Assembly: GCA_050248795.1 (NCBI GenBank)
Contig: JBFWRS010000003.1
Location: forward strand, 1-64,000
DNA from: CAZTDU01 sp050248795
GTDB taxonomy: Bacteria; Pseudomonadota; Gammaproteobacteria; Burkholderiales; SG8-39
Reading direction: 5' to 3'
DNA length: 64,000 bases
The notes under the pieces were generated by a model that did no database searches, was not told the origin of the DNA, and saw nothing but the letters and a program-made list of their open reading frames with translations. The position numbers and the translations under genes are program-made. Of this stretch, positions 43,081-52,847 are shown one piece after another (the stretch's first letter is position 1; the number at the start of each line of letters is the position of its first letter).

Positions 43081-44220
43081 CTACAGCGCTTGCGCCGCCG
43101 CCAGCGGCGCCACGTGCTCGTGCAGGAACCAGCGCCGCGTCACCACTTCGCGGGTGAACCAGCGCGTGCGCAGCAGCAGCGCCGCGGCAGCTTGCTTCAG
43201 CGCGCCGGGTGCGTCCGCGTCCGCAGCGAAAGCCGCGCGGCGCGCGCCGTAGCGCGCCTCGACCGCACGTGCGTACGGCGCGAGGGCCTCGCCCGCATAG
43301 TTGCCCGCGCATGACGTGATCGTCCTTGCGGCGAGCAGCGCGGATTCGATTGCCGGGCGGATGCCTTCGCCGCTCTCCGGGTAGGCAAGTCCCGCTGCGT
43401 CGCCCACCAGCAGCGCGCCAGCGGCGGCGAGCGGCCGGGACGCGCGCGGGTACAGCAGGTAGGCGTGGCCGCGCGGGCGTGCGCGCGCGACGTCTGCCTC
43501 CAGCACCCCTTCGCGCACCAGCATGGCGCAGAAGTCCGCGGCGTGCTCGGCCAGCCGCTGCGGGTTCTCGCGGCCGATGCCGACGTTCAGCCAGTCGCCC
43601 TTGCGGAACACCCAGGCGTAGCCGGTGAGGTCGGCGCAGAAGTAGAGCTGCGGCGTGTCGCCTCGCACCGTGCAGCGCGCCGCCTGCGCGGCGTCGAGCT
43701 GCACCTCGAACTCCTGCGCGCCGACCACGCGCTCGGCGCGCCCCAGGTCCGCGCCCAGCGCGCGCGCCACCGGGCAGAAATGCCCGCCCGCGCCGATGAG
43801 CAGGGGCGTGCGCGTGTCCTCGTTCACGATCCAGTCGTCGCCGTCGCGGCGCAGGCTCGCCACCGCGCTGCCGGTGCGCAGCTCGGCGCCGCTGCGCTCG
43901 AGCAGGTAGTGGTCGAACTCGCAGCGCCGGATGCCGTAGCTGACCGGCTGCGCGCCGTGGTCGTTCTCCACCGGCGCCGCGCCCAGCCGCGCGATGCGGA
44001 AGCGGTGGATCGGCTGCAGCACGCGCGAGGCGCGATAGTCCTCCACGTCCAGCGCCAGCGATTCGATCACCGCGGGCGTGATCCAGCCGGCGCAGATCTT
44101 GTCGCGCGGGAAGCGGCGCTTGTCGTACACCGCGACCGACAGCCCCGCGCGCACCAGTTCGCGCGCCAGCGTCGAGCCTGCCGGCCCGCCGCCCACGATC
44201 ACCGCGTCGCGGCTCTGCAT
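43081..44220 (-). CDS. FAD-dependent oxidoreductase of the geranylgeranyl reductase type
   Basis: A 379-residue flavoprotein. The FAD dinucleotide fold opens with DAVIVGGGPAGSTLARELVR, the KICAGWITP motif matches the geranylgeranyl-reductase/halogenase group, and VGDAAGLAYPESGEGI is the second FAD contact. Members hydrogenate isoprenoid or other double bonds. It lies 10 bp after cfa on the same strand, so it probably works with it on membrane lipids (inference); the true substrate is unknown. The stop is 7 bp from the convergent cco small protein. Confidence 0.82.
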   Translation of the reverse strand: MQSRDAVIVGGGPAGSTLARELVRAGLSVAVYDKRRFPRDKICAGWITPAVIESLALDVEDYRASRVLQPIHRFRIARLGAAPVENDHGAQPVSYGIRRCEFDHYLLERSGAELRTGSAVASLRRDGDDWIVNEDTRTPLLIGAGGHFCPVARALGADLGRAERVVGAQEFEVQLDAAQAARCTVRGDTPQLYFCADLTGYAWVFRKGDWLNVGIGRENPQRLAEHAADFCAMLVREGVLEADVARARPRGHAYLLYPRASRPLAAAGALLVGDAAGLAYPESGEGIRPAIESALLAARTITSCAGNYAGEALAPYARAVEARYGARRAAFAADADAPGALKQAAAALLLRTRWFTREVVTRRWFLHEHVAPLAAAQAL

Positions 44221-44230
44221 CCTGCGCGGC

Positions 44231-45469
44231 TCAGTCGTACAGGTGCCTGCGCGTCGGCGGCAGCGCGTTGTTGCGCGCGCGGGCGAACGTGACCTGGAAC
44301 AGCTGCATCATGCCGGTGGTGAAGGCCGCGATCGAGCCCGCGAGGTACAGGTGCCAGATGCGCGCGAACTCGTCGCCGCGCGAGGTGCGAATGGAATCGA
44401 GCGCGGCGAGGTAGCGCGCCAGCCAGTGCCCGAGCGTCTGCGCATAGTGCAGGCGCAGGTTCTCGACGTCGAGCACGCTGAAGTCGAACGGCTCGAAGAT
44501 CGCCATCATCTCCGACAGCGCCGGCGGGTGTGCGCCGGGGAAGATGCGCCGCTCGATCCAGCCGATCATCGGCATCGGCCGGTTGCGCCCGATGGTGTGG
44601 ATCAGGCCGATGCCCTCGGGCGCGAGGCAGCGCTCGATGGTGGCGCCGAGCGCGCGGTAGTTCTCCGGGCCGACGTGCTCGAGCATGCCCACCGACACGA
44701 AGGCGTCGCACTCGCCCTGGATGTTGCGGTAGTCGTCCTCGATGAAGCTGACGCGGTCGCCCAGTCCCGAGGCGCGGGCGCGTTCGCTGGCGTAGGCGAT
44801 CTGCTCGCGCGAGATGTTCCAGGCGCGCACGCTGACGCCGTACTCGCGCGCCATGTGCAGCGCGAAGCCGCCCCAGCCGCAGCCGGCCTCGATGACGCGC
44901 TGCCCGGGCTTCAACTGCAGCTTGCGGCAGACGTGGTCCATTTTCGCGCGCTGTGCCGCTTCCAGCGTCATGCCGGGTTCGGGGAAGTAGGCGCAGGTGT
45001 ACTGCATCGCGTCGCGGTCCAGCCACAACTCGTAGAAGTCGTTGCCGAGGTCGTAGTGGTGCTGGATGTTGTCGCGCGCATCGGTGAGCGAGCGCCCGCG
45101 CGGCGCCGGCGGCCGCCACAGTTGCCACCACGGCGAGGACTGCGCGCGGCGTCCCGCTTCGAGTGCGGCATAGGTGCGCTCGAGGAACGACACCAGGTTG
45201 CCCTCGACTTCGATGCGGCCCTGGCCGTAGAGGTCGCCGAAGTGCAGTTCCGGATTGCGCACCAGCTGGCGCAGCGCGGAGCGGTCGGCGATGTGCACGC
45301 GCATGTCCGAGCCGCTCGCGCCGGCCGACGAGCCGTCCCACAGCACGGTTTCGTAGCCGGCGCGCGGCAGCGCAGCCATCATCGTGCGCAGCAGCCAGCG
45401 GTCGAATGCGCTGGCGCGTTCCGCCTGCGGCTTGGGTGACGGGAGCGACCGTTGAGACGTGAACGTCAT
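44231..45469 (-). CDS. cfa: Cyclopropane-fatty-acyl-phospholipid synthase family protein
   Basis: A 412-residue SAM-dependent enzyme that adds a methylene bridge to unsaturated phospholipid acyl chains. The SAM site VIEAGCGWGGFALHMA, the bicarbonate region HHYDLGNDFYELWLDRDAMQYTCAYF and FPGAHPPALSEM are present. AGGAGG six nt before the ATG defines the start. Related enzymes can make methyl-branched acids instead; the neighbouring FAD reductase makes that worth considering. Cfa proteins often act on stress or in stationary phase. Confidence 0.88.
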   Translation of the reverse strand: MTFTSQRSLPSPKPQAERASAFDRWLLRTMMAALPRAGYETVLWDGSSAGASGSDMRVHIADRSALRQLVRNPELHFGDLYGQGRIEVEGNLVSFLERTYAALEAGRRAQSSPWWQLWRPPAPRGRSLTDARDNIQHHYDLGNDFYELWLDRDAMQYTCAYFPEPGMTLEAAQRAKMDHVCRKLQLKPGQRVIEAGCGWGGFALHMAREYGVSVRAWNISREQIAYASERARASGLGDRVSFIEDDYRNIQGECDAFVSVGMLEHVGPENYRALGATIERCLAPEGIGLIHTIGRNRPMPMIGWIERRIFPGAHPPALSEMMAIFEPFDFSVLDVENLRLHYAQTLGHWLARYLAALDSIRTSRGDEFARIWHLYLAGSIAAFTTGMMQLFQVTFARARNNALPPTRRHLYD

Positions 45470-45496
45470 CAGCTGCCTCCTGTACTCTGGCCCGGT

Positions 45497-45527
45497 AGTA
45501 TAAAAACGCCGTGCCCGGATTTGTCCA
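45497..45527 (-). promoter_or_regulatory. Candidate promoter of cfa
   Basis: TATACT (45502-45497) is preceded by TGGACA (45527-45522) with a long 19-bp spacer. The -10 is good and the spacing poor, so assignment is tentative; a stress sigma factor could use it. Confidence 0.35.
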
Positions 45528-45553
45528 CCATGGCACCGGGTTCGCCGGCGCGC

Positions 45554-45567
45554 TTGACATGGATCAA
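45554..45567. promoter_or_regulatory. FNR/ANR box of the small cytochrome c gene
   Basis: TTGAC-ATGG-ATCAA, a full match. The predicted start near 45602 fits TAGGCT at 45589-45594 as -10 and leaves a 29-nt leader with AGGAG before the GTG. It also lies upstream of divergent cfa, but no -10 is placed for that direction. Confidence 0.85.
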
Positions 45568-45630
45568 TCCGCGCGGGAGTGTGTACCCTAGGCTATGCAG
45601 GCGCAAGCGCTCAACCCCACAGGAGATGCG

Positions 45631-45939
45631 GTGCCGGTTTTCCCGATTGTCCGCAGCATCGCCGCAATGATGGCCGCGGCGGCTTGCCTGGCGTGGCTCC
45701 CTGGCGCTGCAGCGCAGGACGCCGAGCGCGGCAGGAAGCTCTACGAGAACCACTGCCTCGAGTGCCATTACGAGCGCATTCACAAGCGCGACCCGTCGCG
45801 CTCGCTTATTCGCAGCTACGCGGGGCTTCAGGCCGAGGTCGCGCGCCGGGGCGCACTCACCAGCCAGCGCTTCGCGATCGACGACCTGAACGACATCGCC
45901 GAGTACCTCAACCGCACGCACTACCGGCTGGCGAAATAG
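45631..45939 (+). CDS. Small exported c-type cytochrome
   Basis: A 102-residue periplasmic mono-haem cytochrome c. A Sec signal (SIAAMMAAAACLAWLPGAAA, cleavage near AQD) precedes GRKLYENHCLECHYERIH with the CxxCH haem site. I see no obvious Met ligand after the haem motif, so the sixth ligand may be His (NRTHYRLAK) or absent. The GTG start has AGGAG 5 nt upstream; an in-frame ATG 12 codons earlier lies at the predicted promoter start and is less likely. Low-oxygen control is indicated by the FNR box. Confidence 0.82.
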   Translation: MPVFPIVRSIAAMMAAAACLAWLPGAAAQDAERGRKLYENHCLECHYERIHKRDPSRSLIRSYAGLQAEVARRGALTSQRFAIDDLNDIAEYLNRTHYRLAK

Positions 45940-45947
45940 CATTCCGC

Positions 45948-47252
45948 ATGCGGCTGACTTTCCTGGGCGCGGCGGGAGAGGTTACGGGGTCCTGCTACCT
46001 GGTCGACACAGGGGAGGTGAAGTTCCTCATCGAATGCGGGATGTTCCAGGGCGGTGCCGGCGCCGAGCGCAAGAATCACAAGTTCCGCTTCGACCCGCGC
46101 GACATCGCCTTCGTGCTGCTGTCGCATGCGCACATCGACCACTCGGGCCTGCTGCCGCGACTGGCCGCGCAGGGCTTTCGCGGCCCGATCTATACCACGC
46201 CGGCAAGTGCGGAGCTGCTGGCGGTGATGCTGCCGGACAGCGCGCACCTGCAGGAGCGCGACGCCGAGCGCGAGCGCGGGGTGCCGCTGTACACCGTAGC
46301 GCAGGCGCAGGCCAGCCTGAAGCTGGTGCGCAAGGTCGAGTACGGCGCGGAGCTGCATCCGCATGCCGCGGTGCGCTGCACCTACCGCGATGCCGGCCAC
46401 ATCCTCGGCTCGGCGATCGTCGAGATCCACGCGGGCGGGCGAAAGCTGGTGTTTTCCGGCGACCTCGGCCAGCCAGGGCGGCCGATCGTCGACGATCCTG
46501 CGCGCATCGCCGATGCGGATGCGCTGCTGGTCGAATCCACCTACGGCGACCGGCTGCACAAGAACCTGGCGCAGACGGTGGACGAATTCGCGTTCGCACT
46601 GACGGATGCGCTGCGCAGCCGCAAGGGCAACGTCGTCATCCCCTCGTTCGCGGTCGGCCGCACGCAGGAGATCCTGTGGCTGATCGCCGAACTGCGGCGC
46701 GCCGGCCGGCTGCCCGAGATGCGCGTGTACCTCGATTCGCCGATGGCGGTGGCCGCGACGCGCATCACGACCCGGTACGCGCGCCTGCCGGGACTGGAGC
46801 GGGTGCGATTCACCGAACGGCTCGAGGACTCGATGCGCATCAACGCGGTGCGCTCGGGCGCGGTGATCATCTCGGCCAGCGGCATGTGCGAGGGCGGACG
46901 GGTCAGGCACCACCTGCGCTACAACATCTCGCGTCCGGAGTGTGCGATCGTTTTCGTCGGCTTCCAGGCCGCCGGCACGCTGGGCCGGCGCATCGTCGAT
47001 GGCGCGAAGACGGTGCGGCTGTTCGGCCAGCAGTACCCGGTGCGCGCGAAGGTGTTTACCATCGGCGGCCTGTCCGCGCACGCCGACCAGGCGGCGCTGA
47101 TGGGCTGGATGTCTGCGTTCAGGCGCGCGCCGAAGCAGACCTGGGTGGTGCATGGCGAGCCGCATTCGGCGCATGCGCTGCGCGACGAGATCCGGCGCCG
47201 GCTGCGCTGGCAGGCAAGCGTTCCTTCTTTTGGCGAAACCGTGGAGATCTAG
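45948..47252 (+). CDS. Beta-CASP metallo-beta-lactamase-fold RNA-processing nuclease family protein
   Basis: A 434-residue protein with the CPSF-like beta-lactamase/beta-CASP/RMMBL layout. The zinc site motif is LLSHAHIDHSGLLPRL, followed by GDLGQPGRPIVDDP, STYGDRLH, then the beta-CASP region SPMAVAATRITT, SASGMCEGGRV and C-terminal GGLSAHADQAAL. Relatives act as RNA nucleases. The frame is open upstream, but the ATG chosen gives the natural MRLTFLGAAGEVTGSCY start, 8 bp after the cytochrome gene, so the pair may share the FNR-controlled transcript. Confidence 0.88.
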   Translation: MRLTFLGAAGEVTGSCYLVDTGEVKFLIECGMFQGGAGAERKNHKFRFDPRDIAFVLLSHAHIDHSGLLPRLAAQGFRGPIYTTPASAELLAVMLPDSAHLQERDAERERGVPLYTVAQAQASLKLVRKVEYGAELHPHAAVRCTYRDAGHILGSAIVEIHAGGRKLVFSGDLGQPGRPIVDDPARIADADALLVESTYGDRLHKNLAQTVDEFAFALTDALRSRKGNVVIPSFAVGRTQEILWLIAELRRAGRLPEMRVYLDSPMAVAATRITTRYARLPGLERVRFTERLEDSMRINAVRSGAVIISASGMCEGGRVRHHLRYNISRPECAIVFVGFQAAGTLGRRIVDGAKTVRLFGQQYPVRAKVFTIGGLSAHADQAALMGWMSAFRRAPKQTWVVHGEPHSAHALRDEIRRRLRWQASVPSFGETVEI

Positions 47253-47255
47253 ACG

Positions 47256-48092
47256 ATGGCTGAACTGTACGGGTCGGATGCGTTCGCGCCTGCCGAGATT
47301 GCGCGGCGGGTGGAGGCGGTGGGCGTGGCGAAGGCGCGGCTGCCGTTCCTGCAGACCGCGATGCTGGGCGTGCTGGCCGGGGCCTTCATTGGCCTGGGGG
47401 CGCTGTACTTCACGCTTGTGGCGAGCGATGCGTCGCTCGGTTTCGCCGCCAAGCGCGTGCTTGGCGGCGTGTGTTTTTCGATCGGCCTGCTGCTGGTGGT
47501 GGTCGCGGGCGCGGAACTCTTCACCGGCAACAACCTGCTCGCCATGGCCTGGGCCGAGGGCCGCATCAGCTTCGGCGAGGTGCTGCGCAACTGGGTGATC
47601 GTCTGCGTGGCGAACTTCGTCGGTGCCGCCGGCCTCGCCGCGCTGGTGTACCTGTCCGGGCACTGGCAGATGAACGGCGGCGGCGTCGGCACCACCTACC
47701 TGGAGATCGCGGCGGCGAAAGCCGCGCTGCCCGCCTGGCGCGCGTTCTTCCTCGGCGTGCTGTGCAACATTCTCGTCTGCATGGCGGTGTGGATGGCGCT
47801 CGCCGGACGCAGCGTGATGGACAAGTTCATCGCCATCGTGTTCCCGATCTCTGCATTCGTCGCCGCCGGCTTCGAGCACTCGATCGCCAACATGTACTTC
47901 TTCCCGTTGGCGATGATGCTGAAGGCGGGCGGCGCCGCGCTGCCGGCAGGGGCGGACGCGGTGACCACCGGCGCGATGTTCGCCAACCTCGCACCGGTGA
48001 TCGCCGGAAACATCATCGGCGGCAGCGTGCTGGTCGCGCTGGTGTACTGGGTGATCTACCTGCGCGGGCGCGCAGCGCCGGGCGGCGGCTGA
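47256..48092 (+). CDS. Formate/nitrite transporter (FNT) family channel
   Basis: A 278-residue membrane protein of the FocA/NirC family, six helices per protomer in a pentamer, moving formate, nitrite or related small anions. The family motifs LAGAFIGLGALYFT, GAELFTGNNLLAMAWAEG and CNILVCMAVWMA, with AGFEHSIANMYFFP including the gating His, are clear. It starts 3 bp after the nuclease gene. The substrate cannot be fixed by sequence alone; the low-oxygen context fits formate or nitrite. Confidence 0.92.
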   Translation: MAELYGSDAFAPAEIARRVEAVGVAKARLPFLQTAMLGVLAGAFIGLGALYFTLVASDASLGFAAKRVLGGVCFSIGLLLVVVAGAELFTGNNLLAMAWAEGRISFGEVLRNWVIVCVANFVGAAGLAALVYLSGHWQMNGGGVGTTYLEIAAAKAALPAWRAFFLGVLCNILVCMAVWMALAGRSVMDKFIAIVFPISAFVAAGFEHSIANMYFFPLAMMLKAGGAALPAGADAVTTGAMFANLAPVIAGNIIGGSVLVALVYWVIYLRGRAAPGGG

Positions 48093-48119
48093 CACCGCGC
48101 ACCGGGCCGGGCAGCGCAG

Positions 48120-49073
48120 ATGCGCCGCTACGACGTCTTCAACGGCGACGCCGACGGCATCTGTGCGCTGCACCAGCTGCGGCTCGCCGAGCCTGCCGAT
48201 GCGGCGCTCGTCACCGGCGTGAAGCGCGACATCGCGCTGCTTGGCCGCGTGCCGGCCGCGGCGGGCGACCTGGTGACCGTGCTCGACGTGTCGCTTGACC
48301 GCAACCGCGCGGCGCTGCTCGGGCTGCTCGAGCGCGGCGTGAAGGTGCGCTGGTTCGACCACCATTACGCGGGCGAGGTGCCAGCGCACCCCGGGCTGCA
48401 GGCGGACATAGACACCGCGCGCGGTGTCTGCACCAGCATGCTGGTCGACCGGTACCTGGGCGGGCCCTTCCGCGCCTGGGCCGTGGTCGCTGCCTTCGGC
48501 GACGGCCTCGAGCACGCGGCACGTGCGCTCGCCGCCACGCTCGCGCTGAACGAGCAGAGCGTCGAGCGGCTCGCGGAACTGGGGCGCAGCATCAACTACA
48601 ACGCCTATGGCGAGAGCGTCGCCGACCTGGTGATGCCGCCGGAGGCGCTGTACCGCAGCCTCGCACCGCACGTCGATCCGCTCGAATTCATCGATGCCGA
48701 ACCCGCCTGTGCGCGGCTGGAGGCGGCACGCAGGGCGGACCTCGCGCTGGCCGCATCGGTGCCGCCGCGCTGGACCAGGGGTGCCGCCGCGTTGTACCTG
48801 CTGCCTGATGCGGCATGGGCGCGACGCGTGGGCGGCACTTACGCAAACCAGCTTGCGCAAGCGGAGCCGGCGCGCTGGATCGCGTTGCTGGTACCGCGCA
48901 GCGCCGGCGGCTATCTGGTCAGCGTGCGCGCCGCCGCGGGCGCTGCGCGGGGCGCCGACGAGCTGTGCCGGCAGTTCGGCGGCGGCGGGCGCGGCGATGC
49001 GGCCGGCATCGATCATCTGCCCGAGTCCGCACTGCAGGCGTTCGAGCGCAGCTACGCCGATGCCTGCGCCTGA
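48120..49073 (+). CDS. DHH family phosphoesterase
   Basis: A 317-residue protein of the DHH/DHHA1 class, manganese-dependent phosphoesterases acting on oligonucleotides, cyclic dinucleotides or polyphosphates. Motif I is FNGDADGICALHQLR, the DHH motif is WFDHHYAG, and the C-terminal glycine-rich substrate-binding motif is FGGGGRGDAAGID. It is sometimes mislabelled acetyltransferase. It follows the FNT gene by 27 bp, and acs starts 86 bp later behind an FNR box. Confidence 0.83.
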   Translation: MRRYDVFNGDADGICALHQLRLAEPADAALVTGVKRDIALLGRVPAAAGDLVTVLDVSLDRNRAALLGLLERGVKVRWFDHHYAGEVPAHPGLQADIDTARGVCTSMLVDRYLGGPFRAWAVVAAFGDGLEHAARALAATLALNEQSVERLAELGRSINYNAYGESVADLVMPPEALYRSLAPHVDPLEFIDAEPACARLEAARRADLALAASVPPRWTRGAAALYLLPDAAWARRVGGTYANQLAQAEPARWIALLVPRSAGGYLVSVRAAAGAARGADELCRQFGGGGRGDAAGIDHLPESALQAFERSYADACA

Positions 49074-49081
49074 CGCCGGGT

Positions 49082-49095
49082 TTGAGCCAGATCAA
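49082..49095. promoter_or_regulatory. FNR/ANR box of the acs-PDH operon
   Basis: TTGAG-CCAG-ATCAA, one mismatch in the first half. The predicted start near 49130 fits CAGCAT (49118-49123) as a weak -10 and leaves a 30-nt leader with AGGGAG before acs. Confidence 0.75.
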
Positions 49096-49159
49096 GCCGC
49101 GTTATTTCCTTCCGCGCCAGCATGCGCTCAGGTACAGCCAACATCAGGGAGTGCGTTGC

Positions 49160-50871
<1,712 letters not shown>

Positions 50872-50875
<4 letters not shown>

Positions 50876-51879
50876 GCGCAGCGCCGCCGCCTGAGGCCGC
50901 AGGCCCGGTGCCCTGGCCGCGCGAGTTCGCGCTGCAGATCGTCGCCGACATGGTGCGCATCCGGCGCATGGAGGAAACCTGCGCCGAGCGCTATGGCGCC
51001 GGCCGCATCCGCGGCTTCCTGCACCTGTACGTGGGCGAGGAAGCGGTGGCCACCGGCGCGATGCGCGCGCTCGACGCCGCGGACAACGTCGTCGCCACCT
51101 ACCGCGAGCACGGCCACGCACTGCTGCGCGGCACCAGCATGCGCTCGATCATGGCCGAGATGTACGGCAAGCAGGAAGGCTGCTCGCGCGGCCGCGGCGG
51201 CTCGATGCACCTGTTCGATGCCAGCGTGCGCTTCTTCGGCGGCAACGCCATCGTCGGCGGCGGGCTGCCGGTGGCGACCGGCCTTGCGCTGGCGGCGAAG
51301 ATGCGCGGCGAACCGCGGGTCACCGCCTGCTTCTTTGGCGAGGGTGCAGTCGCCGAGGGCGCGTTCCACGAGGCGCTGAACCTCGCCGCATTGTGGGAAT
51401 TGCCGGTGCTGTTTTGCTGCGAGAACAACCTCTACGCGATGGGTACCGCGCTGTCGCGCTCGCAGCCGCAGACCGACCTGTGCCGCAAGGCCGAGGCCTG
51501 CGGCGTGCACGCCTTCGCCGCCGACGGCATGGACGTGGTCGCCACGCACGAGGCGGCGCAGCGCGGGCGCGCACACTGCGCGGCGGGCAAGGGGCCGTGC
51601 TTCATCGAGTTCCGCACCTACCGCTTCCGCGCGCATTCGATGTTCGACCCCGAGTTGTACCGCGACAAGGCCGAGGTAGAGCGCTGGAAGGAGCGCGGGC
51701 CGATACACAACTACACGGCACGGCTGAAGGCGCAGGGCATGCTCACAGAGGAACAGTTCCTCGAGCTCGAGCGCGCCGCCGACCAGGAAGTCGCTGATGC
51801 GGTCGCCTACGCCGAGGCGGGCACCTGGGAACCGGTCGCGGACCTCGCCCGCGACCTCTACACCCCGGCCGTGACATGA
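50872..51879 (+). CDS. Thiamine-diphosphate 2-oxoacid dehydrogenase E1 alpha subunit
   Basis: A 335-residue alpha subunit of a two-component E1, decarboxylating pyruvate or a related 2-oxoacid. The ThDP-binding motif is FFGEGAVAEGAFHEALNLA with CCENNLYAMG. The phosphorylation-loop region YRFRAHSMFDPELYR is also present. It overlaps acsA (ATGA) and the beta-subunit gene, giving tightly coupled synthesis. The pyruvate versus acetoin versus branched-chain specificity cannot be told with certainty; pyruvate or acetoin is likeliest by similarity. Confidence 0.9.
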
Positions 51880-52847
51880 GCCGGATGAACTACCGTGAGG
51901 CGCTGCGCGCGGGATTGCGCGAGGCGCTGGTGCGCGAGCCGCGCGCATTCCTGATGGGCGAGGACGTCGGCCGCTACGGCGGCACCTACGCGGTGAGCAA
52001 GGGCATGCTGGACGAGTTCGGTCCCGAGCGCGTGCGCGACACGCCGCTGTCCGAACTCGGCTTCACCGGCGCCGGCATAGGCGCGGCGCTGGGCGGGCAA
52101 CTGCCCATCGTCGAGATCATGACGGTGAATTTCAGCCTGCTGGCGCTGGACCAGATCGTCAACACCGCGGCGCTGTACCGCCACATGTCGGGCGGGCAGT
52201 TCTCGGTGCCGCTGGTGATCCGCACCTCCAGCGGCGCAGGCCGCCAGCTCGCGGCGCAGCACTCGCACAGCTTCGAGGCCTGGTACGCGCACATACCGGG
52301 GATACGCGTGGTAGCTGCCGCGACGGTGGAGGATGCGCGCGGCATGCTGTGGCAGGCGCTCGCCGATCCGGACCCGGTGGTGGTGTTCGAGTACCCGGCG
52401 CTGTTCGCGATCGAGGACGAGTGCCCCGACAAGGTGGATGTCGATATCCGCAGCGCGAAGGTGCGCCGTGCCGGCACGCAGGTGAGCCTCATCACCTACG
52501 GCGCCTGCCTGCCCAAGGTGCTCGAGGCGGCGCAGGCGCTGGCCGCCGAGGGCATCGACGCCGAAGTGCTGGACCTGCGCGTGCTGCGTCCGCTGGACGA
52601 TGCGACGCTGCTTGCGTCGGTGCGCAAGACGCGGCGCGCGGTGGTCATCGACGAATGCTGGCACACCGGCAGCCTGGCTGCGGAAGTGATGGCGCGCATC
52701 ATGGAAGGCGCCTTCTACGACCTCGACGCGCCGGTGGCGCGCGTGTGCAGCGTGGAAGTGCCGATACCCTACGCAAAGCACCTGGAGGAGGCAGCGTTGC
52801 CGCAGGTGCCGCGCATCGTCGAGGCTGCGCGGGGGCTGTTCAAATGA
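51876..52847 (+). CDS. 2-Oxoacid dehydrogenase E1 beta subunit
   Basis: A 323-residue beta subunit, partner of the preceding gene. Landmarks are REALRAGLREALVREP, MGEDVGRYGGTYAVSKG, TPLSELGFTGAGIGAALGG, and C-terminal DECWHTGSLAAEVMARI of the transketolase C-terminal domain. Start and stop both overlap neighbours by 4 bp. Alpha and beta together form the E1 heterotetramer that loads the lipoyl arm of E2. Confidence 0.92.
   Translation: MSRMNYREALRAGLREALVREPRAFLMGEDVGRYGGTYAVSKGMLDEFGPERVRDTPLSELGFTGAGIGAALGGQLPIVEIMTVNFSLLALDQIVNTAALYRHMSGGQFSVPLVIRTSSGAGRQLAAQHSHSFEAWYAHIPGIRVVAAATVEDARGMLWQALADPDPVVVFEYPALFAIEDECPDKVDVDIRSAKVRRAGTQVSLITYGACLPKVLEAAQALAAEGIDAEVLDLRVLRPLDDATLLASVRKTRRAVVIDECWHTGSLAAEVMARIMEGAFYDLDAPVARVCSVEVPIPYAKHLEEAALPQVPRIVEAARGLFK

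Noticed and set aside
45595..45630. ATG at 45595 as start of the small cytochrome
   Set aside because: It lies just before the predicted FNR-dependent transcript start (about 45602) and has no ribosome site; the GTG at 45631 has AGGAG 5 nt upstream.
45921..49016. A 1031-codon open frame on the minus strand opposite the nuclease, FNT and DHH genes
   Set aside because: It is antisense to three genes with clear family motifs and its composition is Arg/Ala/His/Val-rich without domains, a usual by-product of high GC.
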